12,085 nucleotides of DNA from CAYMLL01 sp964390645 (GTDB lineage Bacteria; Planctomycetota; UBA8108): assembly GCA_964390645.1 (NCBI GenBank), contig CAYMLL010000241.1:1-12085 (forward strand). Reading direction: 5' to 3'. Position numbers and translations under genes: made by a program. The stretch's first letter is position 1. Every line of letters starts with the position of its first letter. Of the stretch, positions 4,649-11,641 are shown in pieces. The notes under the pieces were generated by a model. It searched no databases and was not told the origin of the DNA. It was given only the letters and a program-made list of their open reading frames with translations.

Positions 4649-6799
4649 ATGAGAGAGGGCTGTCTGATCGCGACCCTCGGCGTCATCGCCACCGCCTGCG
4701 CGGCGTGCTCGTCGCCCGTGGCGCGCGAGGACGCGCCCGCGGCCTCGACCGGGAAGCGTGAAGGAGAGCTCCGCGCGGGGGAGAGTCGGAATCGCATCAG
4801 CCTGGAGTTCGAGGGCAACGAGAGCCTCTCGCGTCTGGACCTGCAGACGGCGCTGAGCGCGCTCGTCGCCGATCTCGCGCGCGCCGGTGTCGACGCGACG
4901 TCGGTGGAGGACGCGGTCTACGAGCTCGGGGCGTTCTACCGTGCGCAGGGCTTCCCCGAGCCGCGCGTTCGAGCGGCGCAACGTCGCGATGGCGATCGGA
5001 TCACCCTTTCGTTCACGGTCGTCGAGGGCCGCCGGCGCCACGTCGCGGGGCTGTCGGTTCGTGGCAACGAATCGATCGAGACGGGTGAGATCGAGAGCTG
5101 CTTCGTCTGGGTGCAGAAGGGCACCTTCGGCAGTCTCGCCAGGCACGTGCTCGGTCTCGGCAGCGAGGTGCTCGGTCTCCAGAGCGCGATCTACACGGAG
5201 GCGTCGCTGCGGACCGCGCTCGCCTGCATCGAGACCGTCTATCGCCTCGAGGGCTTTCACTTCGTCACCACCGGGTTCGAGGCCGTCGAGAGCGAGCCCG
5301 GCGCAGTCGAGGTCGCCGTGGAGATCGAGGAGGGGCCGCGGGTCCGCTTGCAAGGGCCCGTGGAGATCGTCGGCGCTCGCGCGTTCTCGACCGAGTCCCT
5401 GACTGCCGTTCTCGGGCTCGGGGAGCGCGACGTCTTCGTGCCGCGCTTGCCGCTGGTCCTGGAGGGACGTCTGCTCGACCACTACCGCACCCGCGGCTAC
5501 CTCTTCGCGAAGGTCGACGTCGAGCGTCAGGTGACGCGGGATCCTCCCCGGGCGACGCTGCGAATCGTCGTCTCGGAGGGACCCTTGACGCGTGTTCGCG
5601 ATGTCCGGGTCGAGGGCCGCGAGCAAACGTGGCGGTCGGTGGTCGATCGCTACCTGAAGCTGCGGAGCGGCGAGGTCTACGACGCGGATCTCGTGCGGCA
5701 GAGCACGCGCAGCTTGCTGCGCTCCGGCCTCTTCGACACCGTGACGATCGAGTCGTCGCGAATCGAGGGCAGTGACGACCAGGTGGATCTGGTGGTTCGC
5801 CTCCGGGAGAAGGCGCGATATCGCATCAGCGCGCTCGCGGGCTGGGGATCGTGGGAGCAGCTGCGGGGGGCGGTGCTTCTGGAGAACACCAATGTCCTCG
5901 GCGCCGGCCATCGTGCAGCGCTCGAGTCCAGCGTGTCGTTGCGTCACCGGAGGTTCGACGCGCATTACTCGATTCCCTACGTCTTTCACGAGGATCTCTC
6001 CTTCGACGGCGCCGGCTATTACGAGTTCCGTGAGAATCCGAGCTACACCGCCGAGGAGACCGGCGCCGAGCCGGGTTTCGGCCAGCGCTGGACGGACACG
6101 GTGCGCACGCGCGTGTTTCACAGCCTGAGACAGAGCGAGGTGCGGGACGCGCGGGGCTCGTTGCCGCGTGAGCTCCAGGACGACGTCTTCGTGTCGGCGG
6201 CGAACTTCGCCGTCCTCGTCGACGACCGCAGCAGCTTCATCAACCCGAGTCGGGGGAGCAGCCACCGTTTTCGTCTGGAGTACGCGACGAAGGCCTTCGG
6301 CAGCGAGCTCGACTTCCTCCGACCGACGCTGTCGACGACGTGGATCCTGCCGCTCGTCGACGAGCTGCGGCTCGTCACAGCGGGGGAGACCGGCGTGATC
6401 TTCAGGACCAGCGACACCGAGTCGATCCCGCTGCAGGAGCGCTTCTTCAGCGGTGGCGAGACATCGATCCGCAGCTACCGGCAAGACGACGCCGGCCCGA
6501 AGATCGGCGGTCAGCCCATCGGAGGCGAGGCCTTCGTCACCGGCCATGTCGAGCTGCGCTATCCGCTCGAGCCGGTGTCCTTCCTCGACGGCCTCGACGG
6601 AGCTGTCTTCGCGGACCTCGGCACGGTCAACATCGATGCGGACGACTACGGCGGCGGCCGCTGGCTCTTCGCGCTCGGCTTCGGGCTGCGGTACAACACG
6701 CCCATCGGACCGCTACGGACGGACTTCGCGTTCAATCCGGACCGGCGGTCGGGAGAGGATCTGTTCGTGTTTCACTTCGGCCTGGGGTATCCGTTCTGA
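4649..6799 (+). CDS. tamA: Omp85-superfamily outer-membrane assembly protein (TamA/BamA-like)
   Basis: Omp85 proteins insert beta-barrel proteins into the outer membrane, and TamA partners TamB. The 716-residue product has a short export signal ending in a Cys-rich stretch (VIATACAACSSP). It resembles a lipoprotein signal but neither Cys has a perfect lipobox. About four POTRA domains follow (roughly 49-127, 132-228, 237-311, 315-387), with the usual GNESI and FxYFxxxGYLFAxV-like patterns. The barrel runs from about 390 to 716 and includes ENTNVLGAGHRA (412-423), the strand-16-type motif FFSGGETSIRSYRQDDAGP, and PIGPLRTDFAF near the end. It finishes with FHFGLGYPF, a beta-signal ending in Phe. 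The highly conserved RG(F/Y) motif reads R608-S609-Y610. GAGGTG precedes the ATG. The gene starts one base after the shifted TamB segment ends, so the two are surely one operon. TamA usually has three POTRAs and BamA five, so TamA versus BamA-like cannot be settled. TamB linkage favours TamA. Confidence 0.9.
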   Translation: MREGCLIATLGVIATACAACSSPVAREDAPAASTGKREGELRAGESRNRISLEFEGNESLSRLDLQTALSALVADLARAGVDATSVEDAVYELGAFYRAQGFPEPRVRAAQRRDGDRITLSFTVVEGRRRHVAGLSVRGNESIETGEIESCFVWVQKGTFGSLARHVLGLGSEVLGLQSAIYTEASLRTALACIETVYRLEGFHFVTTGFEAVESEPGAVEVAVEIEEGPRVRLQGPVEIVGARAFSTESLTAVLGLGERDVFVPRLPLVLEGRLLDHYRTRGYLFAKVDVERQVTRDPPRATLRIVVSEGPLTRVRDVRVEGREQTWRSVVDRYLKLRSGEVYDADLVRQSTRSLLRSGLFDTVTIESSRIEGSDDQVDLVVRLREKARYRISALAGWGSWEQLRGAVLLENTNVLGAGHRAALESSVSLRHRRFDAHYSIPYVFHEDLSFDGAGYYEFRENPSYTAEETGAEPGFGQRWTDTVRTRVFHSLRQSEVRDARGSLPRELQDDVFVSAANFAVLVDDRSSFINPSRGSSHRFRLEYATKAFGSELDFLRPTLSTTWILPLVDELRLVTAGETGVIFRTSDTESIPLQERFFSGGETSIRSYRQDDAGPKIGGQPIGGEAFVTGHVELRYPLEPVSFLDGLDGAVFADLGTVNIDADDYGGGRWLFALGFGLRYNTPIGPLRTDFAFNPDRRSGEDLFVFHFGLGYPF

Positions 6800-6840
6800 G
6801 TCAGGGAGCGTTGCGGTGGTGGTCTCCGCTGCCGCGGCTC

Positions 6841-9234
6841 TCAGGGACAGGTCGTTGCGCAGACCTCGCCTGGCAGCGGCTCACCGGCGAGGAGGTCGCA
6901 TGCGGGGAACGGATCCGTGGGGGGGGCACCGCCGAGGAAGAGGTAGTTGAGCAGGTAGATGGAGTCGGTGATGTCGAGCTCTCCGTCGGCGTCGGCGTCG
7001 GACGATCTGCCGCAGATCGGGGTGTCGAGAGCGAGGAACAGATGCTCGAGCACGCAGATCGGGTCGGTGATGTTGACGAGGCCGCTGCCGTCGCAGTCGC
7101 CGCGTACCAGCAGGGGCCCGTCCACCGGCGGCAGGTCCGCCGGTCGGCCTGTCCTGCGGACGGTCGGCAGCGGCGCGTCGGTGTCCTCGAGCCAGTCCCG
7201 CAGCTCCGCGGCGAGCCTCTGCAGGTCGCGTGGTCGAGCCTTGGCGAGGTTCGTGGTCTCGCCGATGTCCCCGGCGAGATCGTAGAGCTCGTAGCGTCCG
7301 TCCTCGTAGTAGTAGTGAAGCTTCCAGTTCCCGCGTCGGATGACGGAGCAGGGCTTCGACCGCCAGGTTCCCATGCGGGAGGATGCCTGCGTGTAGCCGG
7401 GAAAGTGCCAGAAGAGGGCTCTGTCCGCCAGGGTGGCCTGCGGGTCCGTGAAGAGCGGCAGCAGGCTCTGACCGTCGAGAAGGTGATCCGTCGGCGCGTC
7501 GAGGCTCGCGAGCTCGAGGAATGTCGGATACCAGTCCACCGCGCAGACCGGGGTCTCGTTGACCGTGGCGGGTGGGGTGTGTCCGTCCCAGCGGATGATG
7601 AAGGGGACGCGGATGCCGCCTTCGTACAGGGTGCCGTTGCGGTACTTCTGGGGCGGTGGCGGGGTCCCCGGGTGGGCGCCCGCGCCGCCGGGGGGGGGGT
7701 AGCCGCCGACACCGCCGTTGTCCGAGTAGAACACGACGATCGTGTTGTCGATGAGCTTGTCGCCCGGGGAGCGTACCGAGTCGGTCGTCTCGAGATACTC
7801 CATCACCGCGCCGATGCTGTCGTCCATCGCCTTGATCATGGCGGCGTAGACGGGATCGGTGTGGCGCTCCCCCCGGGGTGAGCGGTTGAAGCGGGCGATG
7901 TCCGCCGCCTTCGCCTGCTTCGGGAGGTGCACCGAGAAGTGGGAGAAGTAGAGGAAGAAGGGCCGGTGCCTGCTGGACTCCATCCAGTCGAGAGCCTCGG
8001 TCGTCAGGCGGTCGGTGACGTACTCGCTGGCGACACCGTTGGGGCCGAGGTGGGGGACGGGGAAGGAGCCGTTCGCGTCGGCGAAGTAGCTGGCCTGGCC
8101 GTTCCTGCGCGGCGGCACGCCCCAGTCGTCTCCGCCGTAGTTGACCTCGAAGCCCTGGGCGGTGGGGTAGCCGGCCTCGTTCTCCCCTCCCATGTGCCAC
8201 TTTCCGAAGAGCCCGGTGGCGTGGCCCGCCAGCCGCATCGACTCGGCCCAGGTGACGAGGTCGAGATCCAGGGAGCGCCGGTTCGGGGCGGCGTCCAGGA
8301 GGCGGTTGGCCGCGTTGCCCCGGTTGCCGTTGTTGACCGTGTAGACTCCGGTGCGCGGGGCGAGCTGTCCGCTGAGGAAGGCGGCCCGGAAGGGCATGCA
8401 GTTGGGACAGGCGTAGGCCTGCGGAAAGCGCATCCCCTGCTCGGCGAGGCGGTCGAGGTGGGGCGTCTCGTAGTAGTCCGATCCCCAGCTGCGGATGTCC
8501 GTCCAGCCGAAGTCATCCGCCAGGATGAAGACGATGTTGGGCAGAGTGGCTGGCGGCTCCGGACGCGTGCGCGAGACGATCTGGACGCCGTTGACGGCAC
8601 CGCGGCCTTGCTCGGCGGAGACGACGAGATCGAACGAGCCCGCCGTCAGCTCGCGAAAGACCACGTGGTTTCCGGTGCCGGCGGTCTCCGCGGCGGCTCC
8701 CGCGGCCTCGGTGAAGTGCCCGTCGAACTGTCCGGTCGCCGGCTCGGATGCGAAGATGGTCCGTTCACCGATGGAGAAGCTGTGGGTCCCTCCCAAGGTG
8801 CGCGAGTCGTAGTAGACGAGGACGTCGTAACCTCCGGCGGTGAGGCTGCCCGGCAGGTCGCGGAAGGAGAAGGCGTTCGGCGAGTCGGACGCGCCGTTGC
8901 CCGCCCAGGCGTTCATCATCGTGCCGTTCTTGCCGTTGTCGTTGAAGTTGACCCGACCGGCCTGAAACTCGAGGCTCGCGCCGGTAGGGCGCCCCTCGCC
9001 GTCGACGAGGTTGTCGACCGAGCCGCTTGCGGCGCGCCCGCGGGCGCTGACGACGTTGTTCCAGTGGCGGGCGGCGACGACACCCTCCACCGTGCCGGGG
9101 GTGAGCGAGGTCGATGCACCGGTCGAGAAGTTGACGCTGATGATGTCGACGGGACTTTCACCCTCGCCGGCCGTGGCCGTCCGCAGGAGGAAGAGCACGG
9201 CCGCCGGCAGCCGGTAACGGATCCTGTAGCTCAC
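6841..9234 (-). CDS. Secreted sulfatase with N-terminal accessory domain and C-terminal dockerin-like repeats
   Basis: Family S1 sulfatases hydrolyse sulfate esters, usually of polysaccharides, using formylglycine made from a Cys. This 797-residue product has a signal peptide (about 1-22), a beta-rich accessory domain (about 29-222, DIISVNFSTG to GVQIV), and a sulfatase domain (about 231-682). It ends with two calcium-loop repeats, DCDGSGLVNITD (713-724) and DADADGELDITD (746-757), as in dockerins. Visible active-site residues are D240/D241, C279 and R283 in C-M-P-F-R, K345 and H347 in GKWHM, H436, and D505/N506 in SDNGG. Two features are odd: the position after Pro is Phe instead of Ser, Ala or Thr, and the usual RGGK before GTLYEGG is replaced by KYRN after a Gly/Pro-rich stretch coded by a C10 run. 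The start is GTG at 9234-9232 with AAAGGAG six bases upstream. It converges on tamA with a 41-bp gap. The sulfatase fold is certain; activity and substrate are not. Confidence 0.92.
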   Translation of the reverse strand: MSYRIRYRLPAAVLFLLRTATAGEGESPVDIISVNFSTGASTSLTPGTVEGVVAARHWNNVVSARGRAASGSVDNLVDGEGRPTGASLEFQAGRVNFNDNGKNGTMMNAWAGNGASDSPNAFSFRDLPGSLTAGGYDVLVYYDSRTLGGTHSFSIGERTIFASEPATGQFDGHFTEAAGAAAETAGTGNHVVFRELTAGSFDLVVSAEQGRGAVNGVQIVSRTRPEPPATLPNIVFILADDFGWTDIRSWGSDYYETPHLDRLAEQGMRFPQAYACPNCMPFRAAFLSGQLAPRTGVYTVNNGNRGNAANRLLDAAPNRRSLDLDLVTWAESMRLAGHATGLFGKWHMGGENEAGYPTAQGFEVNYGGDDWGVPPRRNGQASYFADANGSFPVPHLGPNGVASEYVTDRLTTEALDWMESSRHRPFFLYFSHFSVHLPKQAKAADIARFNRSPRGERHTDPVYAAMIKAMDDSIGAVMEYLETTDSVRSPGDKLIDNTIVVFYSDNGGVGGYPPPGGAGAHPGTPPPPQKYRNGTLYEGGIRVPFIIRWDGHTPPATVNETPVCAVDWYPTFLELASLDAPTDHLLDGQSLLPLFTDPQATLADRALFWHFPGYTQASSRMGTWRSKPCSVIRRGNWKLHYYYEDGRYELYDLAGDIGETTNLAKARPRDLQRLAAELRDWLEDTDAPLPTVRRTGRPADLPPVDGPLLVRGDCDGSGLVNITDPICVLEHLFLALDTPICGRSSDADADGELDITDSIYLLNYLFLGGAPPTDPFPACDLLAGEPLPGEVCATTCP

Positions 9235-9240
9235 CCGAGA

Positions 9241-9247
9241 CTCCTTT
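9241..9247 (-). promoter_or_regulatory. Ribosome binding site fixing the GTG start of the sulfatase
   Basis: AAAGGAG on the minus strand ends six bases before the GTG at 9234. It is the strongest Shine-Dalgarno match near this gene, and the GTG places a normal signal peptide at the N-terminus. Confidence 0.8.
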
Positions 9248-9258
9248 GGAATGTACCG

Positions 9259-9270
9259 GGACCCGGGTCC
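9259..9270. other. 12-bp perfect palindrome upstream of the sulfatase
   Basis: GGACCCGGGTCC lies 11 bases upstream of the sulfatase ribosome site, in the 104-bp gap between this gene and the small membrane protein gene. It could be an operator or a leader hairpin. In DNA this GC-rich a chance palindrome is also possible, and I see no convincing promoter beside it. Confidence 0.25.
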
Positions 9271-9338
9271 GATTCTCCACCAGGGGCACGGGCAAGTCGA
9301 TGAGTTCCCGGGGCTCTCACACGGAAGATCCTTCTCGC

Positions 9339-9578
9339 TCAGGGGTCGGCGAATCCGCTCAGCAAGGCGAGGCCCGCGACCGCGATCCCGAGGATGACGA
9401 GCCCGAGGACCACGAGCGTGACGATCACCAGAGTTCGCCGCTCGATCGTGGCGACCCGCGGCTCATCTTCGGGGAGGCCGTGAGGGCTCTTCCGCCGCTC
9501 GCGTTTCTTCGCCTTCAGGTGCTTCTTCGCGGCCCGGCTCGTCGAGAACTGCCCGCGGCCGATTCGCTTGCCAGCCAT
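9339..9578 (-). CDS. Small basic single-pass membrane protein, function unknown
   Basis: The product is 79 residues and I do not recognise a family. The first 40 residues are strongly basic (MAGKRIGRGQF...AAKKHLKAKKRERRKS). A short acidic linker (PEDEPR) follows, and then one long hydrophobic segment (about 49-74, TLVIVTLVVLGLVILGIAVAGLALLS), ending five residues later. The layout suggests an inner-membrane protein with a positively charged cytoplasmic N-terminus, by the positive-inside rule. AGGAG (9593-9589) lies ten bases before the ATG, a slightly long spacing. It is on the same strand as the sulfatase and 104 bp upstream of it, so co-transcription is possible but not shown. The coding potential looks real because of the ribosome site and coherent domain layout, but a chance frame cannot be excluded. 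Confidence 0.55.
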   Translation of the reverse strand: MAGKRIGRGQFSTSRAAKKHLKAKKRERRKSPHGLPEDEPRVATIERRTLVIVTLVVLGLVILGIAVAGLALLSGFADP

Positions 9579-9923
9579 TTCTACCGGTCTCCTGGACGGG
9601 TGCTCGCCGTCTCGTGTTCCGCGTTCGGGAGCCGACGCCGACGGACTCCGTGGCTCAGGCTCCGTGGCTCAGGCTCCGTGGCTCAGGCTCCGTGGCTCAC
9701 CCCGTGCTTCTTCCGCATGGCCTGGCGCCTGTTCTCCAGCGGTAGCGTGGGTGGATCGAGGAGGTCCTCCGGCTCTCACCCGGGGGAAGGGAGAGCCCCG
9801 ACGCCACCGCGACGTTCATGCTGATCGTTCATCCGTGATCGTGTCGGTGTCCGCGTTCTCCTCGGGTCCTGTCCCGACGGCCCGTGATCGGTCGAGTCCG
9901 ATTTCCCGGCGAGCCTGTCCGGC
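9579..9923. other. Gene-poor stretch between the small membrane protein gene and the DUF1501 gene
   Basis: I see no supportable gene in these 345 bases. They hold the 14-bp tandem repeat at 9646-9699 and a possible hairpin (GGCTCTC at 9772 pairing with GAGAGCC ending near 9798). There is no T-tract terminator for the DUF1501 gene, which ends at 9924. Confidence 0.6.
9646..9699. repeat. 14-bp tandem repeat, almost four copies
   Basis: CTCCGTGGCTCAGG occurs identically at 9646-9659, 9660-9673 and 9674-9687, with a 12-base partial copy at 9688-9699. The unit length is not a multiple of three and no gene crosses it. It lies upstream of the small membrane protein gene and about 220 bp downstream of the DUF1501 gene. 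No replication or partition gene is nearby to suggest iterons. Confidence 0.85.
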
Positions 9924-11345
9924 TCAGAGCAGCTCGCGAATCGCTTCCCGACCCTCGTCCACCAGGTAGTGCGGGCGTCCGTTCAGATCGCGCACGGTCG
10001 CGCTTGTCACGTCGATGCCCAGGTTGTGGTAGAGCGTCGCGAAGATCTCCTGCACGTGCACGGGCCGCTCCGTGGCGGTGCCGCCGTGGGAGTCGGTGGC
10101 GCCAATCGCTTGTCCGCAGCGCATGCCGCCGCCGGCGAGGATGACGGGGGCGACGCGGTCCCAGTGATCGCGGCCGCCCTTGACGTTGATTTTCGGGGTG
10201 CGGCCGAACTCGCCCCAGACGACGACGGAGACATCGTCGAGGAGGCCTCGTTGGTGGAGGTCGTCGATGAGTGTGGCGACGGCGTGGTCGAAGAGCGGCA
10301 GGTCCTCGTTGCCGAGCTTCTCGACGGGGCCGCCGCGGTTGCCGTGCCAGTCCCAGGCGCCGAAGGAGACGGTCACGCAGCGGGCGCCGGCCTCCACGAG
10401 TCGTCGGGCCAGCAGGAGCCTCTGCGGATCCTTCGGGGCGCCACCGAAGCTGGATGTCGTGGGGGCGCTGTGTCCGTAGCGTTCGCGGACGCGAGGGTCC
10501 TCCCGTTCGAGGTCGAGGGCCTCGGCGATGCGGCTCGACGTCAGGATGTCGAGGGCTTGACGGCGGAAGGTGTCGACACTCGCGAGCGCGCTGCTCTTGT
10601 CGAGGGTGTGGCGATCGACGCCGCGGCGAAAGCGATCGAAGGCCGAGACGAGGGCGCGACGATCGGCGAGCCGGCGATCGGTGATGGTGTCCAGGACGAG
10701 GTCGCTCTTGCCGTCGCCCTCGAGGGAGAACGGCGTGTGTCGGAAGCCGAGGAAGCTCGGCCAGGAGCGAACTGCGCTCGCGTCGTGAAGACCGGTGTTG
10801 TTGTAGGGGCCGTAGCCCATCTTGGGGCTGGCGTCGACGTAGGCGGGAGTGCCGCCGGGTCCGGTGCCGCGGAGGCGTGAGACGACGGCGCCGAAGGTCG
10901 GCCAGCCGCCGGCGGGCTCGTCGTCTTGCGGTCGACCGCCGGGGCGTCCGGTGTAGCACTGGAAGGACTCGTGGCGGTTCTCGAAGCCGACGACGGAGCG
11001 CACGGCGACGAGCCGATCCGTCGCGCGGGCGAGCTTCTTCAGGTGTGAGGAGAAGTGAATGCCCGGGATCTTCGTGGGGATCGTGCCGAAGGGTCCCCGC
11101 ACCTCTTTCGGAGCGTCGGGTTTCGGGTCGATGGTCTCGTGCTGAGTGGGGCCGCCGGGCAAGTAGATCATGATGACGGCCTTGTGTCGTGCCGTCGATG
11201 GGGTCGGGGCGGTCGAGGACTCGGCCTCGAGGATGCGTGGCAGCGACAGTCCGCCGAGCGCGAGGCCGCCGATCGACAGGAAGGACCGGCGCGGCAGTCC
11301 GTCGCAGAAGCGGCTGGAGTGGTCGTGGCCGGGAACGGTCAGCAT
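9924..11345 (-). CDS. DUF1501 protein, Tat-exported, planctomycete type
   Basis: DUF1501 proteins have an alkaline phosphatase/sulfatase-like fold. They are very numerous in Planctomycetota and mostly of unknown substrate. The product is 473 residues. It begins MLTVPGHDHSSRFCDGLPRRSFLSIGGLALGGLSLP, with the twin arginines at 19-20 followed by SFL and a hydrophobic stretch, a clear Tat signal. Family motifs are present in order: YLPGGPTQHETIDPKPDAP (about 61-79), VSFGAWDWHGN (326-336), GEFGRTPKIN (378-387), GRDHW (391-395), and VIGATDSHG-like QAIGATDSHGG. The length is normal. The frame is open further upstream to 11486, but the ATG at 11345-11343 has GGAG eight bases before it, begins the conserved N-terminus, and lies 55 bases downstream of a candidate promoter. 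The usual upstream partner with DUF1549/DUF1553 (PSCyt) domains is absent here. It is divergent from ssrA. Confidence 0.93.
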   Translation of the reverse strand: MLTVPGHDHSSRFCDGLPRRSFLSIGGLALGGLSLPRILEAESSTAPTPSTARHKAVIMIYLPGGPTQHETIDPKPDAPKEVRGPFGTIPTKIPGIHFSSHLKKLARATDRLVAVRSVVGFENRHESFQCYTGRPGGRPQDDEPAGGWPTFGAVVSRLRGTGPGGTPAYVDASPKMGYGPYNNTGLHDASAVRSWPSFLGFRHTPFSLEGDGKSDLVLDTITDRRLADRRALVSAFDRFRRGVDRHTLDKSSALASVDTFRRQALDILTSSRIAEALDLEREDPRVRERYGHSAPTTSSFGGAPKDPQRLLLARRLVEAGARCVTVSFGAWDWHGNRGGPVEKLGNEDLPLFDHAVATLIDDLHQRGLLDDVSVVVWGEFGRTPKINVKGGRDHWDRVAPVILAGGGMRCGQAIGATDSHGGTATERPVHVQEIFATLYHNLGIDVTSATVRDLNGRPHYLVDEGREAIRELL

Positions 11346-11405
11346 CCTGGGTGCTCCGTCGCGATCCGGGGTGGGTCGGGCTCCGGTCTCTGGGCTTCGG
11401 TGGCC

Positions 11406-11435
11406 ATTCTCGCCGCGCGGAACGCCTTCGGTCAA
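11406..11435 (-). promoter_or_regulatory. Candidate promoter of the DUF1501 gene
   Basis: On the minus strand, TTGACC (11435-11430, 5/6) and GAGAAT (11411-11406, 4/6) are 18 bases apart. Transcription would begin near 11400 and give a leader of about 55 bases to the ATG at 11345. This supports that start over upstream in-frame starts such as the one at 11486, which would lie upstream of the promoter. Confidence 0.45.
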
Positions 11436-11556
11436 GCGCTGCAAGCGGGTTGTGGACGCCGGAGGAGTCGTGGAAGGCGATGGCATTGCGGTGGGTGCAA
11501 GCTGCCGGGCTTCGGGCAGTGGGGGTGTGCCGTTCTGCGGGGCGGAGGGGAGGGAG

Positions 11557-11586
11557 TGGACAGGTGGCGAGTGGGCGAGCCATAAT
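11557..11586 (+). promoter_or_regulatory. Promoter of ssrA (tmRNA)
   Basis: TGGACA (11557-11562, 5/6) and CATAAT (11581-11586, 5/6) are 18 bases apart, the best sigma-70-type match in the window. Transcription would start near 11593, leaving about 49 bases of leader to be removed by RNase P at the mature 5' end (11642), as is normal for tmRNA precursors. Confidence 0.65.
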
Positions 11587-11641
11587 GGGGATGATAAGAG
11601 CCGCGAGCCGCGAGCCCGTGGATTCGGACGAGAGAGATTCT

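Noticed and set aside
4523..6547. Minus-strand frame of 674 codons opposite the Omp85 gene
   Set aside because: Long only because of high GC. The plus strand has POTRA and barrel motifs across the whole length.
6340..7881. Plus-strand frame of 513 codons spanning the end of the Omp85 gene and the sulfatase
   Set aside because: It crosses the ends of two convergent, well-supported genes, is Arg-rich and has no recognisable domain.
7927..9303. Plus-strand frame of 458 codons opposite the sulfatase
   Set aside because: Antisense shadow of the sulfatase and its accessory domain; no ribosome site or motif.
9646..9699. Replication iterons or a plasmid origin
   Set aside because: No rep, par or dnaA-type gene is nearby and the unit resembles none I know.
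9683..9718. Minus-strand micro-frame MRKKHGVSHGA running into the 14-bp repeats
   Set aside because: Only 11 codons with no convincing ribosome site; the repeat sequence itself supplies the C-terminus and the stop.
11200..11640. Integration site or genomic island boundary next to ssrA
   Set aside because: tmRNA 3' ends are common integration targets, but no integrase, direct repeat of the ssrA end or mobile gene is seen in the window.
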